The position numbers were made by a program, and so were the translations under genes. The notes below the pieces were generated by a model. The model made no database searches. It saw only the letters and a program-made list of their open reading frames with translations, and had not been told where the DNA came from. Below, in pieces: positions 1 through 10,042 of a stretch of 64,000 nt of DNA (positions are counted from its first letter, which is position 1; every line of letters starts with the position of its first letter). This DNA comes from Lacinutrix himadriensis (GTDB lineage Bacteria; Bacteroidota; Bacteroidia; Flavobacteriales; Flavobacteriaceae). The stretch lies in assembly GCF_001418105.1 (NCBI RefSeq), contig NZ_LIQI01000017.1, positions 1-64,000 on the forward strand, given 5' to 3'.

Positions 1-554
<554 letters not shown>

Positions 555-665
555 TACGCCTGTTTTTTTAGAGTACATACAATACAATTCATGTAATTTT
601 TTCAATATGTTAAGATATTTGCAGGTGATCTGCAGTTAAGAATCATAGATTCCTAACTTTAAACT

Positions 666-772
666 TAAGGTGATTATAGCGATGGGGCTCACCTCTTACC
701 ATTCCGAACAGAGAAGTTAAGCCCATTTGCGCCGATGGTACTACATTGTGGAAGAGTAGGTCGTCGCCTTTT
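666..772 (+). rRNA. 5S ribosomal RNA
   Basis: This is a typical bacterial 5S core: GGTGATTATAGCGATGGGG at the 5' side, CCATTCCGAACAGAGAAGTTAAGCCC in loops B/C (about 699-724) and GTAGGTCGTCGCC at the 3' side. The two ends pair (GGTGAT/GTCGCC). Exact ends are approximate. Confidence 0.93.
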
Positions 773-778
773 TTAGAG

Positions 779-811
779 AATCCTCAGCATTTATTTGTTG
801 AGGATTTTTTT
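779..811 (+). terminator. rRNA operon terminator
   Basis: An 8-bp inverted repeat (AATCCTCA/TGAGGATT) followed by a T-run lies directly after 5S. It fits an intrinsic terminator of the rRNA operon. From here to the next start at 1081 I see no gene, only AT-rich sequence with a short imperfect inverted repeat around 840-905. Confidence 0.8.
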
Positions 812-1080
812 ATGCAATAAACTGAAATGAAAATATAGAGGTTATCCCTTAAAAGGAACTGGAAGGGTAGATGCGAGAGTGATAGTAACGGCATCCTTTT
901 TTTATTTAAATAGGAATAACATAATATCTTGATGATTTTTATAAATGGTTTCACTATTTATGAGTAGGTATAAGTAAAAAAAGATATAGTGGATAGCACG
1001 GTTTTTAATTTTTATTAAAAAACTCGCCATAATAACTATTCATTTTATTTATCTTCAAGTTTTGTATTCAAACACTAATA

Positions 1081-3516
1081 ATGGCAACAAATAAGGAATT
1101 AGATTTAGCTTGGGATTTTGTAAATAACACAGATAGAAATGTGTTTTTAACAGGAAAAGCAGGAACTGGAAAAACAACGTTTTTGCACAAGTTGAAAATG
1201 AATTCTTTAAAACGAATGGTAGTTGTAGCGCCAACTGGAGTTGCAGCTATTAATGCAAAGGGGGTAACGATACACTCGTTTTTTCAAATGCCATTTGGAC
1301 CTATTTTACCTAATGAAGATTTAAAAGGATCTGGTGGTTTTAACAGAAAATTTGGGAAGACCAAAATCAACATTATTAAGTCCATGGATTTATTAGTGAT
1401 TGATGAAATTAGTATGGTGCGTGCAGATTTATTAGACGGTATTGATAAAACACTACGAAGGTTTAGAAATAGAGATCAAGTTTTTGGTGGTGTGCAATTA
1501 TTAATGATTGGCGATTTGCAACAATTATCTCCTGTTGTAAAAGAGAATGAATGGCATTTATTAAAACCTTTTTATAGTAATGCTTTCTTTTTTAGTAGTC
1601 TTGCGTATCAGCAAAGCAATGCGATTACTGTAGAATTAAAACATATTTACCGACAAGACAATCCGAAGTTTATAGATATTCTAAATGAGATTAGAACCAA
1701 TACATTAACGCAGGCTTCGGCAGATGAATTAAATAAAAGGTATCAACCCGATTTTTCACCTACCGAAGATGAGGGATATATTTCATTAACTACACATAAT
1801 AACAAAGCAGAGCGAACCAATCATTTAGAATTAGAGAAATTAAAAGGAAAGAAGGTAACGTATAATGCTTCGGTAGAAGGTAAGTTTCCGGAGTTTTCTT
1901 ATCCTAATAAAGAAGAGCTCATATTGAAAGTTGGTGCTCAGGTGATGTTTATTAAAAATGACAGCTCTACAGAAAAACGTTATTTTAATGGTAAGATTGG
2001 AAAGGTCATTTTATTAGATAAAGATGAAGTGGTTGTAAAATGTCCGGATGACGATTTTAATATTATTACTACTCCAGAGATTTGGGAAAACATCAATTAC
2101 GATGTAGACAAGGAGACCAAGGCGATTACAGAAAATAAAATTGGCTCATATACGCAAATGCCTTTGCGTTTGGCCTGGTCGATTACTATTCATAAAAGTC
2201 AGGGTTTAACTTTTGAGAAAGCAATCATTGATGCAGAAGGTGCTTTTGCTCACGGACAAACCTATGTAGCGTTGAGTCGTTGTAAAAGTTTGGAAGGTTT
2301 GGTTTTAAAAAGTAAAATTAATTCCAGTCAGATTATTAGCGATAGTAATGTGATTTCGTTTAACAAAACAGCGGAAGAAAATCAGCCAGACGAAGCTATT
2401 TTAAATCAATCGAAGTCTGAATTTCAACTAAATTTGATTTCTGAAATTTTTGATTACTACAAGTTTCTGTATCCTGTGAATCGTGTGCTGGATGTTTATT
2501 ATAAAAACAGAGGAATTATTGAAGGGAATGTGGAAGCTCCTTTAGTTTCTATTAAAGACTGTGTTGCTAATTTACTTAAAGTCGCGAATGGTTTTAAAGC
2601 ACAACTGAGAGAACTTTCTGAAGCTACGCAAATCCCAGAATCGAGTAAAGAAATTCAAGCACGTTTTACAAAGGCTTTAGCGTATTACAAAATACAAGTA
2701 ACCACGAAGATTATTGAACCTTATAAAACCTTTGGTTTTACTACAGATAATAAAGCGGTAGAAAGTGACTTTACCAAAGCATTAGATGTATTTGAAGAAT
2801 TATTAGCTACAAAACAATTATATTTTACTGGTTTAGCGGAAGGTTTTCAGGTAAAGCCATTTCTAGAATTACGAGCTAAATCTGTTTTTTTAGCAAAAGA
2901 AGCACCAAAGAAACCTAGAAAAACGGTGATTGATGGAACGACTAATGTGGAATTATTTGAATTACTTCGTGAGTTAAGAAATACGATTGCTAATGATAAA
3001 GAATTAATTCACTATCAAGTTTTCAATCAGAAGTCTTTATATGAAATGTGCGAAACCTTACCAACCAATAAAACCGAATTACTACAAGTAAATGGTTTTG
3101 GTAAAACACGTGTTGAAAAATATGGAACCGAAATTATAAAAGTGATTCGAGATTATTGTGATGAAAATAATATAGAAACTTCTAAGAATGCTGAAATTTT
3201 TGATGCTCCAAAACCAAAACCACAAAAAGGAGATACTAAGAGAACTTCGTTAGAATTATTTAAATCCGGAAAAGCTATAGAGCAAATTGCTATGGAACGG
3301 GATTTGAATGTAAATACCATAGCAGGACATTTAGCAAGTTTTTTAGATTCGGGTGAAGTAAAAATTCTTGACTTGATTTCCGAAAAGCATTATAAAGAGT
3401 TGAAGAAAATTATTCCAAAACAGAAGTTTGAAAATATTTCTGAATTGAAACATCAAATAGATGATAAGTACACGTATGGAGAAATACGTTTGGTGTTAGA
3501 TGATTTAAAGAAATAA
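1081..3516 (+). CDS. Pif1-like SF1 helicase with HRDC and helix-turn-helix regions
   Basis: An 811-residue DNA helicase. The Walker A motif GKAGTGKT is at residues 25-32, Walker B VIDEIS near 106-111 and the GDLQQLSP motif near 144-151. C-terminal helicase motifs follow (ITIHKSQGLTFEKA and TYVALSRCKSLEGL, about residues 370-410). Residues about 640-720 resemble an HRDC-type nucleic-acid binding domain ending in a helix-hairpin-helix-like VNGFGKTRVEKYG. The last 80 residues resemble the HTH domain found at the end of RecQ-like proteins. It acts on DNA in the cytoplasm; the exact role (replication or repair) is inferred. It stands alone, with ATG at 1081 after AT-rich sequence. Confidence 0.88.
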   Translation: MATNKELDLAWDFVNNTDRNVFLTGKAGTGKTTFLHKLKMNSLKRMVVVAPTGVAAINAKGVTIHSFFQMPFGPILPNEDLKGSGGFNRKFGKTKINIIKSMDLLVIDEISMVRADLLDGIDKTLRRFRNRDQVFGGVQLLMIGDLQQLSPVVKENEWHLLKPFYSNAFFFSSLAYQQSNAITVELKHIYRQDNPKFIDILNEIRTNTLTQASADELNKRYQPDFSPTEDEGYISLTTHNNKAERTNHLELEKLKGKKVTYNASVEGKFPEFSYPNKEELILKVGAQVMFIKNDSSTEKRYFNGKIGKVILLDKDEVVVKCPDDDFNIITTPEIWENINYDVDKETKAITENKIGSYTQMPLRLAWSITIHKSQGLTFEKAIIDAEGAFAHGQTYVALSRCKSLEGLVLKSKINSSQIISDSNVISFNKTAEENQPDEAILNQSKSEFQLNLISEIFDYYKFLYPVNRVLDVYYKNRGIIEGNVEAPLVSIKDCVANLLKVANGFKAQLRELSEATQIPESSKEIQARFTKALAYYKIQVTTKIIEPYKTFGFTTDNKAVESDFTKALDVFEELLATKQLYFTGLAEGFQVKPFLELRAKSVFLAKEAPKKPRKTVIDGTTNVELFELLRELRNTIANDKELIHYQVFNQKSLYEMCETLPTNKTELLQVNGFGKTRVEKYGTEIIKVIRDYCDENNIETSKNAEIFDAPKPKPQKGDTKRTSLELFKSGKAIEQIAMERDLNVNTIAGHLASFLDSGEVKILDLISEKHYKELKKIIPKQKFENISELKHQIDDKYTYGEIRLVLDDLKK

Positions 3517-3529
3517 AAAAAGGAGTTTA

Positions 3530-3552
3530 ATCGGATGGAATAACCATCCGAT
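3530..3552. terminator. hairpin after the helicase gene
   Basis: A perfect 9-bp inverted repeat (ATCGGATGG/CCATCCGAT) with a 5-nt loop sits 14 nt after the helicase stop codon. Only a weak T-tract follows, so it is a possible terminator or 3' end stabiliser in the convergent gap. Confidence 0.5.
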
Positions 3553-3604
3553 ATTATTTCCAGCCATTAACACTATATGTCTAACTACCAACTTTAATAA
3601 TTAC

Positions 3605-4411
3605 TTAATGCACTACCAATTTTTTGTTTATTTTTGATTTTTTGAAATGAATTGTAACTAAATATACACCTGAAGGTAAATGGCTTACATTGAATTTGTT
3701 GTTATTTGTTTTTACGAAAACTTGTTTTCCTAATGTGTCAAATAATTCAATATTAAAAATTTCTTTGTTATTTGGGACACTTATTTGTACGTTATCTTTT
3801 GCAGGATTCGGATATAAAATTATTTCCGTAGCTAGGATTTCTAAATCTTCTATGCTTAAAGTTGAAAACATAAAATTGCCTAATCCTATTGCGATTCCCG
3901 TAAAATAATCTTGTGTTGTTGTACTATCAATATTTGAGTTATAAAAACTATCTAGAACACTTACAGCTCCTATTGCAATTGGATCAGTGTTTAATAAGAA
4001 GTACATTTCATCTGTTAAAGGCATATTACTAACCTCAAAACTAATTAAATCTATTAAATCTCCAGCGTTGTGAGAAATAAAACTTTGACCAGGAGGATTG
4101 TTGAATAAGAATATATCTTTTGTTCCATCTCCTAAACCTTCACCTGTTAAAAAATTTGCATCAAATTGTTGTACTGTCCAAATTCTACCAGATAGAAGAC
4201 TACTTTCATTAATGATATCAATTTCTCCAGTAGGTAACACTAATGAAAAACCAATATCTGAAGCATCCGTGTTTCCTGTTGAAGTAAAATCTGGTATTGC
4301 TACAATTTTAAAATTATGTCCAAAATTATGCATTATACCAAACTGGTATGATTGAGCATAAGTAAATATGCTAAATGTTAATAGATATATGAGAATATAA
4401 TTATTTTTCAT
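3605..4411 (-). CDS. secreted protein with T9SS type A sorting domain
   Basis: A 268-residue exported protein of unknown function. Residues 1-20 form a signal peptide ending in TYAQ. The middle (about 25-190) is a beta-rich region without a motif I recognise. The last 75 residues are a type A T9SS sorting domain: YPNPAKDNVQISVP, then LFDTLGKQVF, then LPSGVYLVTI. It is therefore expected to cross the outer membrane through the T9SS and be attached to the surface or released. It is the last gene of a three-gene minus-strand unit, 17 nt after the repeat protein. The presence of porU and porV in this window fits. Confidence 0.82.
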   Translation of the reverse strand: MKNNYILIYLLTFSIFTYAQSYQFGIMHNFGHNFKIVAIPDFTSTGNTDASDIGFSLVLPTGEIDIINESSLLSGRIWTVQQFDANFLTGEGLGDGTKDIFLFNNPPGQSFISHNAGDLIDLISFEVSNMPLTDEMYFLLNTDPIAIGAVSVLDSFYNSNIDSTTTQDYFTGIAIGLGNFMFSTLSIEDLEILATEIILYPNPAKDNVQISVPNNKEIFNIELFDTLGKQVFVKTNNNKFNVSHLPSGVYLVTIHFKKSKINKKLVVH

Positions 4412-4428
4412 TTTTCTAGTATTTTAAA

Positions 4429-5817
4429 TTAATTTTCTGGTGGTACTGTATAAAAAATAGTAAAACTCAATGCGTTAAATCCATTAGATGGGTGATTTAT
4501 TACATTATCTTTTATGTAATTACTATCATTATTCGATCCCGAGAATTTTGCAAATCCATTTAAGTCTACGTCTTCCAATAAATATCCAGATGATGGGAAT
4601 GTTACAGAATGAAATCCATTAGCTGGATCTAAAAGCACATAATCTTTTATTGGATTGCTATCATTATTTGAACCAGAATACCGTATTTCTCCTAAGCCAT
4701 CAGTATCACCAGCCCAAAGTGCCATTTCACCTGATAAAAGTTGTACTTGTGCATGACTACCATAAGTTGGTGTGGTGTTACTTGTAAAGTTTAAACTTAC
4801 TGGCGCAACGGATAAAGCAATTGGTGAGGATGTCATTATCCCTAAGTGATTTCTGTGTTTTACCACTACAAAATAACTATTAGTTCTACCTGGTATGGTA
4901 AGTTCTGAAACTCCGTCTAAACTTACAATGTCTCCATCACGTTGCAGAAGGGCCGATTTACTATTTATTACATTGGTATTGTCTGCACCATCTCTAATTT
5001 CAACCCAAATCCAATCTACAATGTCTTCCGAAGATAATCCGGTTCCAGTTGTTCCTCCATTATTTAAAATGGAAGCGTTAATGGATGCTAAATCGGAATA
5101 TGGACTAGATGTAGGCAGTTTTCCATCTATACGTAAATTATCATTCATCAATCCTGAGTTTATCGGAATCAATGCTGGTCCTTGAAGTATGATTTTGATG
5201 TTAATTTTTAAGTCAACGACCTGGTTAGGATCTATGATAACGTTTACTTGACTAGTTGAAAACCCATCGCCATTTCCACCAAAATAAATAGCTACGGATT
5301 CATTTGTTAGTAAATTTTTGATAGATTCGCTCACTGCAAATCCATCACCATTTCCACCCAAATAAATAGCTATAGGATCACCAGTTAGTAAATTTTTAAT
5401 AGATTCATCTACTGCATACCCATCACCATTTCCTCCAAAATAAATGGCTAAAGCATCACCAGTAAGTAAGTTTTTGATAGATTCATCCACTGCAAACCCA
5501 TCACCATTTCCACCAAAATATATTGTAACAGCATCACCAGACATTAAGTTCTTAATAGATTCACCCTCAGAAAATCCATCACCAATGCCTCCAAAATAAA
5601 TGGCTATGGCATCTCCTGTTAGTACGTTTTTAATAGACTCATTACTTGCAAATCCATCCCCGTTTCCGCCAAAGTATATTGCTATAGCTTCATTTGATAA
5701 TAAATTTTTAATAGATGTATCTACAGAAAAACCGTCGCCATTACTTCCTTGAAACTGTGCTTTAGCAGAATAAGAAAAACAAAACATTATGCATAATATG
5801 TATAGTTTATGTTTCAT
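4429..5817 (-). CDS. secreted repeat protein with GNGDGF repeats
   Basis: A 462-residue exported protein. Signal peptide residues 1-21 end in AKAQ. Residues 25-180 are six tandem 26-residue repeats with consensus GNGDGFAVDESIKNLLTGD, then an AIAIYFG strand, and a partial seventh follows. The last 100 residues carry two copies of an acidic SGSNNDSN-I-KD unit after ALWAGDTDG and EDVDLNG, similar to the Asp/Asn-rich C-terminal modules seen on other Bacteroidota surface proteins. No standard T9SS type A tail is visible. Function is unknown; adhesin or calcium-binding surface protein is inference from repeats and acidic motifs. It lies 10 nt after the SUMF1-like gene and 17 nt before the T9SS cargo gene. 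Confidence 0.75.
   Translation of the reverse strand: MKHKLYILCIMFCFSYSAKAQFQGSNGDGFSVDTSIKNLLSNEAIAIYFGGNGDGFASNESIKNVLTGDAIAIYFGGIGDGFSEGESIKNLMSGDAVTIYFGGNGDGFAVDESIKNLLTGDALAIYFGGNGDGYAVDESIKNLLTGDPIAIYLGGNGDGFAVSESIKNLLTNESVAIYFGGNGDGFSTSQVNVIIDPNQVVDLKINIKIILQGPALIPINSGLMNDNLRIDGKLPTSSPYSDLASINASILNNGGTTGTGLSSEDIVDWIWVEIRDGADNTNVINSKSALLQRDGDIVSLDGVSELTIPGRTNSYFVVVKHRNHLGIMTSSPIALSVAPVSLNFTSNTTPTYGSHAQVQLLSGEMALWAGDTDGLGEIRYSGSNNDSNPIKDYVLLDPANGFHSVTFPSSGYLLEDVDLNGFAKFSGSNNDSNYIKDNVINHPSNGFNALSFTIFYTVPPEN
5278..5745 (-). repeat. six tandem 78-bp repeats coding 26-residue units
   Basis: In-frame repeats start at residues 25, 51, 77, 103, 129 and 155 of the protein encoded at 4429-5817. 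Each opens with GxGDG(F/Y) and ends with YFG or YLG. The units have no length variation, and a degenerate seventh start follows at residue 181. Confidence 0.9.
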
Positions 5818-5827
5818 AATAGAACTT

Positions 5828-7309
5828 TTATTGCGCTGTTCTGCCAGCTCGAAACCCTATTCTACTACTTGAACCTGGGATTAGCGAAGCACCATCAAAT
5901 CGATCGGAAATACGAAGAAAATTTGCTCCATTAAAATAACCACCACCACGATAACTAAACCCATCACCAGTTGCAAAGTTTGGCCAAAAACTAGCTGTAC
6001 TATTACCTGTAGAACTTATTATGCCATTACCATGATTTCCTGTAAACAGTCTCCCTCTAAGAGTACCAACACTTACACAACGTTCATAAAGATTACCAGA
6101 GAGTTCCATAACGCCATAATAACTTCCACCTGTTTCTTCCCGGTTTTTATTTATGGCACTAGCAGCGAAAATTCCATTTCTGACAGGTCCTACTGAGCCA
6201 GTAGTAGTTACATACGAAGCATTTCCAGTACTTTGTGGTGGGTTAGAAATCATTTCGTTGGATGCGCCACTATTCGTAATAGTATAGCTGCTACCACTAT
6301 ATATATTAGCATTTCCCCATGCAAATTCTCCTGGTTTCGGAAAGGCGGTACCTCGACATGCTTTTTCATATTCTAGTTCACTTATTGGTCGTAATCCAGA
6401 CCAATCTAAATAGGCACTCATATCGCCAGATGTTAAATATGCAATACTCCTATCTGGAGCTGTGGTTGTTGCATTGGTAGAACCACCAGTCCAAGATATT
6501 GTGTTTCCGTTCACAACATTATCACTGTTTTTTCCATCAGGACCAGTAACATCTCTGTTTGCTTTTTGAGTTTCACTAAGTGAATTAAAAAAACCGAGCC
6601 ATTGCGATTCTGACACTTCATATTTCATGATATAAAAAGCATTAAATCCTTTAGGGAAAGCAGCTGGAATTGGCCCTAAACCATCACCACTATTTCCAGC
6701 AACATTATAATTTAAAAAGCCATTTGTTGTTCCAACAGCAATTTCAGCTTCCGAGCTTATTTGATATGAAGAGTTTGTACTTGGATACTGATAAAATTTA
6801 TTTGTTTCAGTTCCGCTTGTGCCACCTACATAAAAAGGATCTTCAGGTATGTAAACCATTTCTATAGCGTATACCTTAATATCAATGATATCGTCATCTT
6901 CCACTCCGTTTAATCCATAATTCCAACGGAGTTGCATATCCTGTAAATTAAGATCTCCCGAGCCATCTGCGTCTCTATGAACAAGAACACCGGTAAAATC
7001 GGATGCAGTAGTAATAGTAGTACCAGGAGCAGGAATATGTTCGTCATTTGTTCCATCCACATAGTTAATACGAGCATGTGTCCATGGGCCACTATTAACT
7101 CGGAATTTTGCAAATACCCAAGCCGCATCCCAATTGGCAGGTCCACCGGTTACACGCCAAGAATTTTCCCAGCTTAAGTCAAATTCAATAAATACATAAT
7201 TACTTGCACTATTCACATTTTCTAATGAAATATTGCTGACCGTAATATTGTTTGCAAAACTGAAATAGCAGAAAAGCAGACCAATGAATGTAGTAATTCT
7301 AGTTTTCAT
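5828..7309 (-). CDS. exported SUMF1/FGE-sulfatase-fold protein
   Basis: A 493-residue secreted protein. Signal peptide residues 1-19 end in SFAN. Residues about 20-170 are a beta-rich N-terminal region with a DADGSGDLNLQD segment. From about residue 215 it has the formylglycine-generating-enzyme-like fold: FYIMKYEVSESQW, LSGLRPISELEYEKACRG-type sequence (about 300-320), GVMELSGNLYERC and a closing YRGGGYFNG...RIGFRAGR. The usual N of the NVWEW motif is present as SGNLYER. Catalytic activity is not assured because this fold is often reused for binding. It is first in a three-gene unit whose products are all exported. Confidence 0.8.
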   Translation of the reverse strand: MKTRITTFIGLLFCYFSFANNITVSNISLENVNSASNYVFIEFDLSWENSWRVTGGPANWDAAWVFAKFRVNSGPWTHARINYVDGTNDEHIPAPGTTITTASDFTGVLVHRDADGSGDLNLQDMQLRWNYGLNGVEDDDIIDIKVYAIEMVYIPEDPFYVGGTSGTETNKFYQYPSTNSSYQISSEAEIAVGTTNGFLNYNVAGNSGDGLGPIPAAFPKGFNAFYIMKYEVSESQWLGFFNSLSETQKANRDVTGPDGKNSDNVVNGNTISWTGGSTNATTTAPDRSIAYLTSGDMSAYLDWSGLRPISELEYEKACRGTAFPKPGEFAWGNANIYSGSSYTITNSGASNEMISNPPQSTGNASYVTTTGSVGPVRNGIFAASAINKNREETGGSYYGVMELSGNLYERCVSVGTLRGRLFTGNHGNGIISSTGNSTASFWPNFATGDGFSYRGGGYFNGANFLRISDRFDGASLIPGSSSRIGFRAGRTAQ

Positions 7310-7628
7310 AATGTTTGGTTTTTAATTATATTTGGTTAATGGTTTATTATTTATAAGGTTAACCTTTGGGGAAGATTTTCTTTAAGTTTAGTAGGATTAC
7401 TAAATTTAGTTAGGGCGAACGATAAATATGTAATATTACTTATTACACCATTGAAATTAGTGGTAAGGAAACTAGAATGATTTACGGTGAAAAACGTGTA
7501 AATTATTGATGTTCAGTGTTTAATACTGTTTAAAGATAAGGATTCACGTGATTGTTTTGATGTGTAAATGTATGATTTAACTTGAATCAGATGTTTTTGG
7601 TAGTAAAAACTGTATAATTGGTAAAAAA
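7310..7628. other. non-coding gap upstream of the secreted-protein operon
   Basis: About 320 nt without a supportable ORF, between the SUMF1-like gene (leftward) and the terminator of the acyl-CoA dehydrogenase gene. It should hold the promoter of the three-gene unit. I see a perfect 12-bp palindrome AAGGTTAACCTT at 7355-7366, about 45 nt upstream of the start codon. Its role is unknown. Confidence 0.5.
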
Positions 7629-7655
7629 AAAGATTCAACGTTTAGTTGAATCTTT
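7629..7655 (-). terminator. terminator of the acyl-CoA dehydrogenase gene
   Basis: An 11-bp hairpin (AAAGATTCAAC/GTTGAATCTTT) with a T-run on the minus strand, 24 nt after the stop codon. Confidence 0.85.
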
Positions 7656-7679
7656 AAAAATATAATAAATTACTTTTTT

Positions 7680-8822
7680 TTATCCTTTAATCAATCCTCT
7701 AGAAATTACAATTTTTTGTATTTCAGAAGTACCTTCATAAATCTGTGTGATTTTTGCATCACGCATCAAACGCTCTACATGGTATTCTTTTACAAAACCG
7801 TTTCCTCCGTGAATCTGAACCGCTTCCACTGTATGTGTCATAGCAACTTGAGATGCATATAATTTTGCCATTGCGCTAGACATATCATAATTATTTCCTT
7901 GGTCTTTATCCCAAGCAGCTTTCATCACTAACATACGTGCCGCTTCAATTTCGGTATACATATCTGCTAATTTAAAAGCAATCGCTTGATGGTTACAAAT
8001 TTCGGTACCAAAAGCTTTACGTTCTTTCGAGTATTTTAAAGCCAATTCGTAAGCACCAGCTGCAATTCCTAACGCTTGTGCTGCAATACCAATACGTCCA
8101 CCAGATAGAGTTTTCATAGCAAATCTGAAACCAGATCCGTCCTCACCAATTCTATTTTCTTTAGGAACTTTTACATCATTAAATTGTAAAGTATGTGTAT
8201 CACTTCCGCGAATTCCTAATTTATCTTCTTTTGGTCCAATATCAAAGCCTGGCATTCCTTTTTCAAGAATAAAAGCATTAATCCCGTGTGAACCTTTATG
8301 GTTATCTGTTTGGGCAATTACTATATAAATTCCTGCACGTCCACCATTAGTAATCCAGTTTTTTGTACCGTTAATTAAGTAGTGATCTCCTTTATCTATA
8401 GCAGTTGTTTTTTGCGAAGTTGCATCACTACCAGCTTCAGGTTCACTTAAACAAAAAGCTCCAATTTCTTCTCCAGTAGCAAGTTTTGTTAAGTATTTTT
8501 GTTTTTGTTCTTCATTTGCATAAGCTTCTAAACCATAGCAAACTAAAGAGTTGTTTACAGAAACCATTACAGAAGCAGAGGCATCAATTTTAGAAAGTTC
8601 TTCCATAATTAATACATAAGAAATGGCATCCATTCCGCTTCCTCCATATTTAGGATCTACCATAATTCCCATAAAACCAAGATCTCCCATTTTACGAACT
8701 AATTCTTGCGGGAAAGTTTGTGCATTGTCACGTTCAATAACTCCTGGAAGTAATTCCGTTTGAGCAAAATCGCGAGCTGCATCGCGAATCATTATATGTT
8801 CTTCTGTTAAGTTAAAATCCAT
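7680..8822 (-). CDS. acyl-CoA dehydrogenase, short-chain type
   Basis: A 380-residue FAD-dependent acyl-CoA dehydrogenase of fatty-acid or branched-chain amino-acid oxidation. The length is usual for the family. FAD/substrate signatures FCLSEPEAGSDA (about 132-143) and IHGGNGFVKEYHVERLMRDAK (about 337-357) are present. The expected catalytic base is the Glu in QIYEGTSEIQ (Glu363). The position matches short- and medium-chain enzymes; the acyl chain preference cannot be read further. It is a single gene with its own terminator and a candidate promoter at 8860-8890. Confidence 0.95.
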   Translation of the reverse strand: MDFNLTEEHIMIRDAARDFAQTELLPGVIERDNAQTFPQELVRKMGDLGFMGIMVDPKYGGSGMDAISYVLIMEELSKIDASASVMVSVNNSLVCYGLEAYANEEQKQKYLTKLATGEEIGAFCLSEPEAGSDATSQKTTAIDKGDHYLINGTKNWITNGGRAGIYIVIAQTDNHKGSHGINAFILEKGMPGFDIGPKEDKLGIRGSDTHTLQFNDVKVPKENRIGEDGSGFRFAMKTLSGGRIGIAAQALGIAAGAYELALKYSKERKAFGTEICNHQAIAFKLADMYTEIEAARMLVMKAAWDKDQGNNYDMSSAMAKLYASQVAMTHTVEAVQIHGGNGFVKEYHVERLMRDAKITQIYEGTSEIQKIVISRGLIKG

Positions 8823-8859
8823 AGTTCTAATTAAATGTTTTTATGATAAAAAATGAGTA

Positions 8860-8890
8860 CAAATATAACTTTTTAATAGCATATTTTCAA
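8860..8890 (-). promoter_or_regulatory. candidate promoter of the acyl-CoA dehydrogenase gene
   Basis: On the minus strand TATATTTG (8860-8867) matches the Bacteroidota -7 consensus TAnnTTTG, with TTG about 20 nt upstream (8888-8890). The start codon is about 38 nt downstream. Confidence 0.5.
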
Positions 8891-8913
8891 TAGAGATTAC
8901 TATTTTTACAAAT

Positions 8914-9971
8914 ATGATAAAAAATGAATATAAAGTGCTTGGCGTAATGTCTGGAACATCATTAGATGGAATAGATTTAGCTTACATCACTTTTAATTTT
9001 GAAAACTCTTGGAAATTTAAAATTGAATGCTGTACAACCGTTGCTTATACGGAAGAATGGTTACAAACACTTAAAGGTTTAGTGTTTAATTCTTTAGAAG
9101 AATTACAGCAGATTGACATTCATTATACGGCATATTTAGCAGAAGTAATTAATACTTTTATAGCAGCAAATAATATTGAAAATATAGATGCTATATGTTC
9201 TCATGGGCATACCGCATTGCACCAACCAGAAAAGGCTTTAACCTATCAAATAGGAAATCTAAAAGAACTGGCTACTTTAACGAATAATAAAGTGGTTTGC
9301 GATTTTAGAGTGCAAGACGTAGCATTAGGAGGTCAAGGTGCTCCTTTGGTACCTATTGGGGATCAATTATTATTTTCAGAATATGACTATTGTTTAATTT
9401 AGGAGGATTTGCAAATATTTCTTCTTCAGAAAATGAAAAACGCATAGCTTATGATATTTGTCCGGTAAACATAGTCTTAAACAAATACGCAAATCAATTA
9501 GGTGTCCCTTATGATGATAAAGGTGAAATCGCAAAATCTGGAATCTATTTATTAAATTTAGGAAATGAATTAAGAAATTTACCATACTATAAACAAAGAC
9601 CACCAAAATCTTTAGGACTAGAATGGGTGGAAAAAGAAATAACTCCAAGACTAGAAGCTTCAAAACGAAAAGAAGCAGATGTACTTCGCACATTTACAGA
9701 ACATATTGCAAGTGAAATAGCAAAAAATGTTAATATTAGAAGTACTATTTTAGTAACTGGAGGCGGTACATATAATGACTATCTTTTATCTCGAATTTTA
9801 TATAACAAGGAAATAAATCTTATTACACCTTCTAAAGAAATTATAGAGTTTAAAGAAGCTTTGATTTTTGGGTTTCTAGGAGTTCTAAAAATGAGAGAAG
9901 AAATAAATTGTTTAGCAAGTGTGACAGGAGCGAAACAAGATCATAGTTCAGGAAAAATTTATCTTCCTTAA
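8914..9971 (+). CDS. anmK: anhydro-N-acetylmuramic acid kinase, interrupted by a -1 frameshift
   Basis: This enzyme phosphorylates 1,6-anhydro-MurNAc from peptidoglycan turnover to MurNAc-6-P. The N-terminal part (8914-9402) has VMSGTSLDGIDLA at residues 11-23 and the GQGAPLVPIGDQLLF segment. The rest (from 9390) continues with NLGGFANIS and the VTGGGTYND nucleotide motif. The two frames join if one A is restored at 9396-9397, giving EYDYCLNLGGFANIS and a 352-residue protein of normal length. As read the gene is broken. All family motifs are intact, so a sequencing error is as likely as a real mutation. Confidence 0.88.
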
Positions 9972-10042
9972 AAAAAATATAAATATAATATAAAGCACTT
10001 TTTGTTTTTTATATTTGTTAACACTAACAACGAACCAAATTA

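Noticed and set aside
840-905. Fourth copy of repeat R1 after the rRNA operon
   Set aside because: Only short stretches such as TAACGGCATCC look similar. The boxes GAGCTC and GCGAG are not in order.
5278-5745. Tandem repeats as a satellite or phase-variable tract
   Set aside because: Unit copies have diverged by several codons and hold one frame, so it is a protein repeat.
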